A DNA stretch of 64,000 nucleotides from Apostichopus japonicus (taxonomy: Eukaryota > Echinodermata > Holothuroidea > Aspidochirotida > Stichopodidae): contig NC_092568.1 in NCBI RefSeq assembly GCF_037975245.1, positions 16,387,001 to 16,451,000 on the forward strand, written 5' to 3'. The position numbers were made by a program, and so were the translations under genes. Shown piece by piece: positions 1 to 20,400 of the stretch (position 1 is the stretch's first letter; each line of letters starts with the position of its first letter). Below the pieces are notes generated by a model. It did not search any database and was not told the origin of the DNA. It worked only from the letters and a program-made list of their open reading frames with translations.

Positions 1-70
1 TTTTCATCGTTGGTATATTGTAAACCTGTATCATTCTATGCTTTGAATAACAGAATTCTTTGAAATTTCA

Positions 71-261
71 ATGTGGTATTTGAATTAGTAAGTTACCACA
101 GAAAAGGTGAATATAAAACCATAGGAATGGTAGAATAACCCCTGAAGGCACTATTGAAAATATGACTTTCATTGTCTTAGGTAACTTACCTAAAAGACAA
201 CAGATCAAGTTCTAATTTTTTTTTCTTAAAACAAAGTAAAAAAGTCATCACACATGATACA
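71..261. repeat. Copy 1 of a 190-bp direct repeat
   Basis: Begins ATGTGGTATTTGAATTA and ends near CACATGATAC. It repeats in the same orientation at 1863-2054 with a handful of substitutions. It carries no open frame of note. The second copy forms the start of the DNPH1 3' UTR. Confidence 0.85.
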
Positions 262-1862
262 GAATGCATTGCTATAAATTGTTAAGCATATGTTATGTTA
301 AGCATATATTAAAGCATATATATATATGTTTTGCATATTAAAGCTATAAAAGCCTATGAGGTTTGCAAGCCAGTTAGAGAAAGGCAAGTATCAGTTTTTA
401 AAATGAAAATACTTTGATAACCAACGGAAGAATTATAGCACTGTCCAGTGGAAGTAAGGACTGGTCGCTGACATAGAGGCCTTACTTTTATTGAATGACT
501 CTTCAGATGAGCTCTTTGATGTGGCAAGTTGCATGAGGACAAGGACAAGTATGCAAATGATTGGTCAACAATGGCTTAGGTTTGTCTGGTCAAAATGTAT
601 TCATCTCCAAATGAAAAGAAAGCTTGATATCAGCTGCATTGTTCATATAAAAGTGAAAATGTCTCTAGTATACTCATTTAACCAAACCTTGTGGTGCCTC
701 AAGAAAAAAAAAAGTCAGAAAATTGTAAAGGTTGCCAAGAAAGTGACAAGAGAGTTTTACATACTGTATGCATCCTTTGGAAAATTAAGATAACTGTTCA
801 ACCTTACATTGTTTATGTATTCAAACCATTTATTTTTCTTGCAACCTTTACAATCATGTCAATGGAAGATACCTTGCATAACCCCACCTTCCACCCTACA
901 GTATAACTTTTTTTTACAAATAAAAGTGTTCCTAAAACACAGGTGAAAAACTGTTCTCAACATGTTAGAATATGGAGGAATGCATGAATGACTATGTAGG
1001 GAGATTCGGGGTTGCAACTTGTAAACAGGTACGTGTAAGAAGCATATGGACTATAAACAGAGTTAACAGGCAGAGCTTTACACAATTTAATGACTAATGT
1101 TGCTGTAGATACTTTGTAACTAGCATTGATTAAGCTCAGGTTGCATTCGTTTGAACATGCGAGTATTTCAGTTATTATCTCATCGCACCCATAGGGAGAA
1201 TGAGATACTGTAGTTCCTTTGCCAGTTGGGTCACATACAGCTATGTCAGTTGTCATACCAACAGTTGCCATGTTAATGGTTAAGCTACCTCTAGGGGGGG
1301 GGTCATTCATAGGTCCATGACTGAGGGAGGGGGTAAAATGTTTTCGTTTGTGTGTCCAAGTTTGTGTCAATCTGGACCGAATTCCTTCGAACTTGGTGGG
1401 AAAGTACCCCAGGGTGAACCCTTGTGTCGCACAGACACAGATCAGAGGTTATAATTAGCTGATGTTTATTCATAAATAAAACTAGAATTGAGAAAAGACT
1501 TGTAAAATGGTCAATCTGTGATGGATTTTGATGGGAGTTGCATCTATTTTCATGATTTGTAATGCCTGTTAGAGTGATTAGGACAATGGTGTCTGTAGAC
1601 CTTTAAAATCTACGATACCCAGTCTTATGACTGAAAGCACTTTTAAACAAAAGATTCTTTGTTTTATGTTTCCATTCCATCTTTGCACAAAGTGGTTCAC
1701 TTTTATCCTTTGTTTGAATGCCAAATGTATATTTGAAGATTGTTTTAATCTATAGCTTAAAGTCTGTAAGATATGTTCATTGCTGAGAATGCATTAAAAT
1801 ATACCAAAGATGGAATATACAATAATTATATTTTATTATTGATTTTGTGTCAATAAATAAAT
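262..1862. other. 3' flank of DNPH1 without a recognisable gene
   Basis: AT-rich sequence with a TA run near 316-330 and a run of nine G near 1294. No conserved exon was recognised on either strand. The 137-codon open frame at 957-1370 (minus) resembles no family I know and lacks flanking splice context. Confidence 0.5.
1832..1837 (-). terminator. Candidate poly(A) signal for DNPH1
   Basis: Reads AATAAA on the minus strand, about 250 nt beyond the DNPH1 stop. The region is AT-rich and other AATAAA-like strings exist nearby, so this is only a plausible choice. Confidence 0.4.
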
Positions 1863-2054
1863 ATGTGGTATTTGAATTAATAAGTTACCACGGAAAAGGT
1901 GAATATAAAACCATAAGAAGTGGAAGAATAACCCCTGAAGGCACGATTGAAAATATGACTTTCATTGTCCTAGGTAACTTACCTAAAAGACAACAGATCT
2001 AGTTCTAAGTTTTTTTCTTAAAACAAAGTACAAAAGTCATAACACACGATACAC
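1863..2054. repeat. Copy 2 of the 190-bp direct repeat, in the DNPH1 3' UTR
   Basis: Same element as at 71-261, by eye about 93-95% identical. It begins 32 bp downstream of the DNPH1 stop codon. The bases beyond the matching block differ at both ends, so this is either a dispersed element or a partial duplication of the DNPH1 3' UTR. Confidence 0.85.
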
Positions 2055-2085
2055 TATTCAACAATGAAATTCTAGCAGACAATGT

Positions 2086-5000
2086 TTAGCTCTCTAAGAA
2101 TTCCTTTAGAAGCTGTGGCACATCTTTCTCTGCATAGTCCTTCACAAGAAAGGTCTTGCCATTATCGGCCCCTCGGATCATTGCTGATAATGCTGCAGAG
2201 AGGGACAAAGATTAATGAATAATTACATCTAGTTGAAAAACTTAAAAAGAGGTTTTTTTATTTGTAGCAATGCAGTAGAAAAGTCAGCTTTTACAGTGAC
2301 TGTCAAGTTAGTAATATGCCACTTAAACCAGTAATTCTTTGTAATAGCCGATATACAATGGAATTTCTGTTCAAGCAAGTACATAAGTGTTCACACACAC
2401 AGTGTCACAGGGTCTAAAACTTTCCAATCAAGCTTGGACTTAGACCTGTCAATTGTTTGATCCAATGAGAAACAGACGCATAGGCAAGGGGGGGGGGGGC
2501 AAAGGGGCGACTGCCCCCCCTTGAGCATCCTTTTTTTGTTCGTTTTTTATGATATCGCTAGTAATTTCAAATAGATAATGCTTATAGATGCAACTTGCAA
2601 GGCCTGGGAAGTGCCATTTACAGCGATATGGGAGGCATTTACGGCCAAAATTTCCAATGCCGAATCTACGGCTCTGATAATTTGCCTACAGATTCGCCCC
2701 TCCCTTGGCAAATTCCTCGCTCCGCGCCTGATGAGAAAAACACAATGTTGTGAACAAAACTAAATGAAAGCATTGAGAATGACTCTCAAGGGAGATGGGA
2801 CAGCATTTTGAGCATTTTTCTTCTTTTGCAAGCAAACTCGGATGTGATAACATATCACCCAATATAAATGTGTGACTACTGTGATAAAATTCAGCTATTA
2901 GTGGGCTGTAGTATCAGAGAGACTAAATTATAGAAATGTACACAAATTTTCACTTAGGATTCTTACAATCTTCTTCATATATAAGTGATGTTGTACTAGC
3001 TTGAGCAAGGTATTTGCCCAACCCCACTCAAGCTTGCAGTTGTCAAACTCTGATAAGAAATGCAGCAATTGTTGAGTCTTTCTTTTATACTGCATGAACA
3101 GGAGGAATAAATTATACATATAATGGTTCCCCATCCGAGTTCTTTATAGCTATTCCCAGCAGACCTCTGAGGTTTCTGCTCTCAAGAAGTTTGAGATTGC
3201 ACTGCTTTTATCCATACTAGAGGAGAACTCAGGAGATGACAGGTAGCCACTGCACATCTTTTATCAATCTGGAGGATGGTCAACGATATTCTATAAATAG
3301 CACTTCACTCTTATTAAACTGAAATATAAGGATCGTGCAAGGGTAGGTGACAGTCATCCATTGTATTGGTATATAAATTATTGATGATACAGAAATCAAG
3401 AGAATGTGGATTCCCGTTTTCTGTTTTCCCCTTCTGAATTTGTCAAAGGCAGGTAATTGCTTACAGAAATACACACCAATCAACAGCAACAGTTTTGCAT
3501 GTTTAAGAAATACACACAAGTTTTGAAATTACACAGCCAGTTGTCTAAAGAGCCTCACTTTGAAGGACATGTTTGCTCTGTCTTTTCCATGTTCCATTTC
3601 TGAATGCGATAATACAACTTCTCAATACAATGGACAATTAAAGAAACTCACACTTTCCTTCAGTTGGACGGTAAAGGCAAAGGATCTTTTTGTTCATTGC
3701 TACCGCTCTGCCAATCTCATAGCCAACTCCTAAGGACGTTTGTGTCACCTCTGCGACAACAACTGCAAGATATGATAAAGACAACATTTACCGACAAGTA
3801 GAGTCAGAGAGTGAAAAACCGCTTAGGCTAACGTTGAAAATCAGCAGTATGGACTCCAAATTTCAACATGTTAAATTATATATTATTCAAAGTTTGCAAA
3901 GAACTCTTCAGGAGGTTTTGACCATCAAAACTTTTCCCAGACATTGAGATATGTTGAATTAGATTTAAAATTTTACAGAGGGCAAGTAAATTGAGGGTGA
4001 CGGTAGAACGTTTCTTGCAGTTTAAGCACGAGTAACCATTATTTAGTTTCCTACCATATTTGGGGGTAACACAGCTGTAAATATGCTAACAATGATACAT
4101 GTCAACTGTGTTGAATGTAATGTCTACTTGATTCTAAATTCTGATCCTTAAATTTATCGCCAAACATGTGAACAATAAAAGTGTTAACACCATTGAGTGC
4201 AGTGACTACAGATACTGATTCTGTGGGTACTATGGCTTTCTATCCAATACAACTACTAAACATGACAAATATCCATTGTACCATTCATTTTTACTGGAAT
4301 ATCTTACTTAATGACCTAAGCATCAACTCTGTTTGCAGACTAACCATGAACTGAACATATGTTGACCCGCTAACCTGTCTGGCACCAAAATAGCTTAAGA
4401 TAACAAAAATTCCAACTGAAAAAGCGGGAGATTAGGAAAGAAAATAGGGAGAATTTGGCAAAAACTTCCAACTAAAGCAAGATAGCGATATAGTAAGAAA
4501 CATATATAGAACTCACTTCACATCTGTAATAATATAGGCTAATTTAGCACTGCAGAACACAATGGCATAGGCCTAAGCATTTTATTCCACTATTTTTATG
4601 AAAAAGAAAGTGGAATTTCTCCAAGTTCCTAACCCAGGTAAAAGCATACTTGCTGCCCATTTCACTTCAACATTTCGATACTGCTGTGATATGAGCCGGT
4701 GAAAATAGGAGAGCACAAGATTGCCTGTAACACTGGGTATCTCCCGGTAAAATAGGGAAAAATGGCAGGTCTACATTCTGATCTTTGAAACTTGGTCTTT
4801 TCAAATCATCCTTTTGTATTTTTGTCTAAACTTCCCTTTAACAACCAGCTTTGTTTGGCATACTATACTTCATATGGATTAGAGTTTCAATCAAGGACAA
4901 TGATATACTGTACCAATAACACAAATACAGTGAGAAAAGTCACTGTTTACATCTCGATCACAAGGATTAGTAACAATATTGGGGTGTTACTAAAACGAAT

Positions 5001-6820
5001 GACAATTGCGTTACACATAACGAATGACAATATGTTGTACACACTAAAAAAAAGCGTTGACTAAAACGAATGACAGTAATGACAGCACAGACATTTGCTT
5101 CAACCGGATATCACTGTTCAAACTTCGTGGGTATCTAGATCTAGTAAAGTACGGACAAGATAAAAACGCACCTTATAGTAAGCGAAATGGTAAGTCTGAT
5201 TTTAAAAAGTAAATTTAACTTTATTTTTTCCGATATTAATTGTTTGAAACTAACAATACTATATTATCTTGAAATGGCTTCAGTTATTTTTTTATATTAT
5301 TCTACAGAGGTAAAAAGCACAGCACTCAAGCGCAATCTCACACAAAAACTTTCCCTGATGTGGTTTCTATCCGTAAATTACACCAAAACCCTGCAACCAC
5401 GTGATGCGATTTTCCTCAAATCATTTTTGCGCAGAAACCAATAACCGCATTTACTCCACTCCGTTAATCATTCATTCTCTTCTCAACACTGTCCTTCGTT
5501 GTCATTCGTTGTCATTCGATGTCATTCGCTGTCATTCGCAAATGATAATTAATCCTGTACAAAGTCAATTGTCATGCGGTCATTCGCTGTCATTCGTTTT
5601 AGTTTGTCCCCAATATTGCACCCTCAGTTTAATATAAACATGCATTTCTCACATGTAAACAACATTATAAGGAGTTTTGATGATCCTTTCCCCCTAGTCT
5701 GTGAAAAGTACTACTATGAAAAGACAATCTACTCTGCAGGCTATCCATCTCTCTAGATCTGAAAGAGTCTAAATATGAACAACCTAACCTCCCCTCACAC
5801 CCTCCCCTCCCCCCCCTGTCCCTGTCCTGCAGTTCCTTCTACCTACCATCAGATTCTTGCAGCCAATCGCAGTCTCTGTCATGAATGTGTTTTTCAGAAG
5901 GGTTCTCTGAAAAGATATCAGAAGAGTTCATTATTGTCACAGGTAGGAGCTGAATATGTATTTTAGATCCTCCTGCAAGCAGGAACTCGCGAAGAAGGCT
6001 CATCGAAGCGGCAAGCTGATCAAAGTCAGTCTCTTACATTCATCATTATAAATTGTCAATTATCAACAACTCTGTAACTGTATGACATACATTAACCTTG
6101 GAGTGACTCGAACCAGGGACCTTATGATTGGAAGGAACCGGCGTTAACCACTGAGCTAATACTCCATTTAGAGAGCTAACACTCCACAATAGAGAAGGTT
6201 AACTCCCTGATTATTGCCTGTTGAGCAATATCAGACTAAATATCTGATTATTATGAAACCACATAGTGCTGCAATCAAGATTCCAAGTGGCTTTGAACTA
6301 TTCTGGAACTAGTAATGATCATACTCAGCACTCACTCTATGAGTTTGCTTTGGATTTAAACCAAGCTCTGATTATGGAGAAATTGGAACCAGATTATATA
6401 GGCCTACTGTAGTTATCAATAATATAGAAATGTGGCTCAATAATATCATGTACAGACTTAAAGTATGACTTTAGGCAGAATTTTTAGTCTTAATATGATA
6501 TAGTGTAAGAAACAAAAAAGAGCCAAAAAATGAGTGCTGGTAAAGTTTCTATAGATATTGAGGTTTTCAAGATATTCACCTTTAAAATATTCATAAAATA
6601 TGGAATACCAGACTTTAGTTTTAAGGCACATATAGGTAAGTAATAATGGATGGGATTGCTTCTCCTTTTAAAATGAAGCACTTGACAAACCTTTAAAACT
6701 GAGGTCCCCAACATGTTCAGTAAGGACCTTTCCATAGGTCTTTAGCTGATTTATGATTCTCATGTAAAGGTCTGCATCTTGACGACCTCCACGGATACTT
6801 CCACAAAAGTAGATCTTCAT
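2086..6820 (-). CDS. DNPH1: 2'-deoxynucleoside 5'-phosphate N-hydrolase 1 (DNPH1/RCL), four exons
   Basis: Family role: cleaves the N-glycosidic bond of deoxynucleoside monophosphates, releasing base and deoxyribose 5-phosphate; in mammals it clears hydroxymethyl-dUMP. Exons, in transcription order: 6820-6691, 5906-5847, 3762-3652, 2192-2086. All phases match (1, 1, 1) and all junctions are GT-AG, giving 135 residues. Residues 1-15 carry the hallmark YFCGSIRGGRQD (substrate loop), followed by LTEHVGD. Residues 51-63 hold HDRDCDWLQESD. Residues 64-86 hold VVVAEVTQTSLGVGYEIG, in which Glu79 aligns with the family catalytic glutamate. Residues 101-109 are SLSAMIRGA. The exon 3 donor is at 3651 (GTGAGT); an apparent earlier boundary would need a GA donor. 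The ATG is placed where the family core begins, so the protein is shorter than the human one, mainly in the loop after LTEHVGD. It is head to head with MAD2L1BP. The assignment is firm; splice sites were read by eye. Confidence 0.94.
2473..2730. mobile_element. hAT-type MITE, copy 1, with 8-bp target-site duplication
   Basis: The element starts CAGACGCATAGGC and ends CTCCGCGCCTG, forming imperfect terminal inverted repeats of the CAGRCGCGTAGC type. It is flanked on both sides by the identical 8 bp ATGAGAAA (2465-2472 and 2731-2738). Length 258 bp, too short to encode a transposase. A related copy lies inverted at 58281-58531. An 8-bp duplication and CAG termini are typical of the hAT superfamily. 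It sits in DNPH1 intron 3. Confidence 0.9.
4981..5611. mobile_element. Foldback element with iterated CGAATGACA motif in both arms
   Basis: The left arm starts GGGGTGTTACTAAAACG and carries three CGAATGACA units by 5073. The right arm (5490-5611) carries at least six GTCATTCG units and ends CGTTTTAGTTTGTCCCC, the inverted counterpart. Both ends abut AATATT (4975-4980 and 5612-5617), a possible 6-bp target duplication. AATATT is self-complementary, so it could equally be part of the inverted repeat. About 631 bp, no coding capacity, inside DNPH1 intron 2. Confidence 0.75.
5966..6165 (-). mobile_element. tRNA-derived SINE in DNPH1 intron 1
   Basis: On the minus strand the head reads like a tRNA. 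It has an A box TAGCTCAGTGGTTAACGCC (6158-6140) and a B box GGTTCGAGTC (6114-6105), with short paired ends GGAGT/ACTCC. The body has no tRNA structure and ends in a tail with the hairpin TCCTGCTTGCAGGA. The same tail recurs at 53935-53972. The unrelated 3' extension argues for a SINE, not a functional tRNA gene. Confidence 0.8.
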
Positions 6821-7690
6821 CTTTAGAGTTTAACTTCCTGAATCTATTATAAAGTGAGATAGACCTGCATCATTGTGTGTTTCATGTAACCATGCTTGTG
6901 ATCGACTTTTGGAGCAAACAAAAATAAACTGCTGAGTCTAACCATCGCAACTTAGTACCTTATTGCTACTGCAGTAAAAAAAGTCCAATGGAATCATGCA
7001 TATTGGTCTATTACTACTGTAGTAGATACTATTACATTAGACTGGAAAAATTTCTTGCTACCAAATTATGGAAAGTTGTTGTATATCATACACGGAGTCT
7101 CATTCTCTTTACCCTTTCAGATCATTAATGATTAATAATTATTAGAAACAAAACGATTAAATCTCAATAGGGCTATGAATATGAAAATCCTGACTTAGGC
7201 TAGTAGTACATATCGAGCAATTGTAATGACTACCTCCCATGCCCTAGATAAGCTAGACCAGCTAGTATAGCCTAGCCTAGGCGCCAAGTCTGACCATGGA
7301 GGTAAAACAGACTTTACCTCCATGGTCTGACAAAGCTGATGTTAATTTGTAATCAGTGGAGCAGGCGAAGTAGTAGTAGAGCGAAGTAGTAGAGAAGATA
7401 CTATTACTAGTAATACGCTAGTGTAAATGACTGTGACTGTGAAGTGTGAGGACTGCCACTGAAGCATCATGAAAATATGTCTTCATTTTAGATACTGAAA
7501 GATAAAATGCTGAGAACTTACACTTTGTAAAACCATGTACATCAAGTTGCATCAGCAAATCGTCAAGATTGTTTTTCATACGAAACCCTTAATACCCAAA
7601 ACAATAACAGTTGGCTACACACTTCGAAGTTAATAATTATCTCGCGCGCTTTGTCGTAGAGCGCTCTTCAGTATACTTCCGGTGATAAAA
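6821..7690. promoter_or_regulatory. Shared upstream region of DNPH1 and MAD2L1BP (probable bidirectional promoter)
   Basis: The two start codons face away from each other across 870 bp, so both 5' UTRs and any promoter must lie here unless there are further upstream exons. The MAD2L1BP-proximal part contains GC-rich bits (CTCGCGCGCTTTGTC near 7640). A 19-nt inverted repeat with one mismatch sits at 7288-7306 and 7313-7331. No TATA box was assigned. Confidence 0.5.
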
Positions 7691-17413
<9,723 letters not shown>

Positions 17414-20400
17414 ATACACAATATTGATGATGATAATGAAAATGTTGATGTGTGATGAATTTAAGGTGTACATTTAAATAGAATTTTAACTTACTAGAAT
17501 CTAGTTGAACTATTTACAGTACTATTCAAGATAATGAGATTTTTATATATTCAGGTTTAGACATGTTTTGTTCCATCTTATTACCTAGATTGTATTTCGT
17601 TGGCTTTGTAAGTCAATGACATACAGGAGTCTGAATTGCAAGTACAGTATTATTTTACAGGATTTCATTTTGGAAGTCAAAACTCATGTAAATTAATGTT
17701 AACATCCAAAAATATTTGTACAAACTAAAGAAAAATGTTCATGTGTGAAAATTTTGTTTCATTTTATTTGAGAAGCATAAAATCTATGACCACTACCTGA
17801 AATATAATCTATGAACACTACCTAAAACATATACTGTGAGTAACAGTATACTGCGTATGTCAAATGTCAGGAACACACACAAAAATGTATCATTGTATTT
17901 ACTACTGGGGTTGAGGTGATCCAGTTCTGTGTGTGAATCTGTTTGAATGTGGTACGGGCGGAGGGGGTGGGGGGATGGGGAGGAAGGGGGTGGGGAGGAG
18001 GATGAGGGTAGGATTGTGGTTTAGATTTGTGGATTATGATGTCTTACTGTGGTTGCAATGTAATTCGAAATACAAATTGGAGATTGGGTTCGTATTTTAC
18101 CATTTTTGTAGATTTCGGTCCAACTCATTTGATAGTTGGACCAAGATATTCTGACTCCTATACTTAAGTTTCTTTACAATATCCGAACTGTTTCTCCAAT
18201 CTTAGAATCGCTTTTATGAAAATGTAAAAAGAATTAAGTAACCACCCACCCACCCACTAAGTTTTCTCTCCACATACCTTCTTAGAAAGTGTTTGTAAAT
18301 TGGGGAGGGGGGGGGGGGAGGAGGAGGGGGATGCAAAAGATTGATGCAGTGTAATTTAATAAACTTGTTTTAGTGATTGCACCTAACTTGATTCAAAGAC
18401 TGCCTTTACAAGTCTCTGCCACATTGCATACCTCGGAAGCTCTACGATTCTCACAAATTTATGAATACCATGTAATTAATTATCTCCAAATCAGTCAAAG
18501 AAATGAGTTGTCAGCTTTTCAAGCATTGCCTGTTACTTTCTTACATATATCAGTTTTTTTTTTATGTTTCGATTTACTCGTTAACAGAGTGTGTGGACAC
18601 ACTGACGAGGATGGGTAGCTATGGATACTATACGCTGGAGAGGGTGGCTAAATATGGATACCAAATTACTGATTCCGTAGTTGTTATTACTGGTTAGTCA
18701 GAAATTCCAGAATGGTACCATTTTTTAAGGCTACCATAACATCTTGTTTTCTAGAAGTGCAGAGCTTTCACAGTGTGTCAGGGAGTATCACAATGTGGTT
18801 TTAATGTAAAACTGTGATACGTGTTCTGCAATTTTTTTCTGTTCCATTCGACATACTCTCAACTGGGACATCTTTCAGTGGTCATGTTAAAGTCAAGTAT
18901 ATCAAAAATTATCTCAGGGGTTGTTTTCTATGGCCCAGCGTGGTTGGTAGAATTGATCTTTTCAAATTGAATGCTCTGGCACCTTATACTTATTACAATG
19001 GCAAAACAGATTTTATATGGCAATTTTACCTAGTATGAAAATGAAATGAAAGTGATGTAAAAATCAGTATATAGCACTTGTTTGCTGGAGAAAGGATATC
19101 AAGATATGTCCATGGATTTGGTCGAGTTGCTTTCTTCATCGAGAAAGTTTAGATATTTCTCGTGAGCTTAAGAATATTCTATACCTCAATAGTATTTTAT
19201 AATACAGAGAGTGTGTGAGCGATTGTGTGGGGGCTTCAGTTGTATGGTATACAAATTCAGCCAGGAGTCAGGACCCAAAATGCTAAATCATGTTATATAT
19301 GGTTTCTGGAATAATATCCATAAATAATTAAGCTTCAGCCTCAGATATTTTTTTCTCTGTTTTAGCTTTCATAAATTGCAGAATCCAAACCATGTAACAC
19401 AATTTGACTCTTGTTACATGAATATTCAATTCCACATAGCAACCATTTTGCAGTGATATGCCTGCAAGGATAGTATTCTTCACATGATGTCATTGAACAG
19501 AATACCAAGAAACAATTTCCAAAGCCCAATTATTTATATTTTTCTTTAAAAAAAAGGAGGCAACTTTCAGTTTAATATGCCACTATTAAACTAAATTTCT
19601 GTGCAGACTCCAAAATCTATGTTGTAATAGATGCTGTGTAATTACTGACTGTGGATGAGTTTTATTACCATAGCAACAATCCTATCAGCCCGGTTCATTT
19701 GTTCATCTTTCTTCATAACTTTTCTGTGTGTGAACTTACAATTGATCATTTGAGTCTTGGCATTGCACTGAACTTTGCAGACTTATTGTTTATGTTGCTA
19801 GTACAAATGAACAATTTATGTGAAAGATTTCTTTTATTATCAAATGTTCATGTCATATCATATATTATATATACTAGATCTTCCTTTTTTGATAATAAAA
19901 TATGTAGAAATTTTTTATAAAATTGATTTCATTATTGTACATGTTTCCTTTACTTTAAAGTTTTTATACTTCCTATGTATGGGATTACAGAAATTAATAG
20001 CTGTTACATTTGTTGTACAGAATAAATGAATTTTCCTTTCTTTACATTACAATTGGCGAAGCCAATTTTGTGGGCTCGCGAGCATTGCCCCAGTAATGAT
20101 TAAAAATTGTGGCATTTTTGGGGGCTGGTGGCGAAGGCACATGATGATGTTTCTTAGGAAGCCTCTTCGATGAAACCTTGTACAACGGGTAAAATTTACT
20201 CAACCCTAACCCTATAAGACTAGTATAAGAGAATTCGGTGACTCCCACCAACCACTGCACACTACGTATTAGGTATTTACCAAGGTTATGATGTGTGGAA
20301 GCCTTGCTCAATCGAACCCAGCTCTTCCCAGTGCATGCAGCAAGTAGTAATAAAAACAAAAATAATTTAGTACTAACATGCATTTATACGACTAGCCATT

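Noticed and set aside
957..1370. 137-codon minus-strand frame
   Set aside because: No recognisable domain, crosses a homopolymer G run, and lies in a repeat-flanked intergenic stretch; chance is sufficient.
3640..3660. Apparent non-canonical GA donor at the end of DNPH1 exon 3
   Set aside because: Moving the junction six bases to 3652/3651 gives a perfect GTGAGT donor, the right phase, and an aligned TEGKSLSAMIRGA.
6095..6165. Possible tRNA gene
   Set aside because: A and B boxes are present, but the cloverleaf is imperfect and a non-tRNA body with a tail follows, as in a SINE.
20042..20383. 113-codon minus-strand frame with a hydrophobic N terminus resembling a signal peptide
   Set aside because: No family resemblance, no splice or promoter context, and part of it holds a B-box-like GGTTCGATT, so a repeat origin is more likely.
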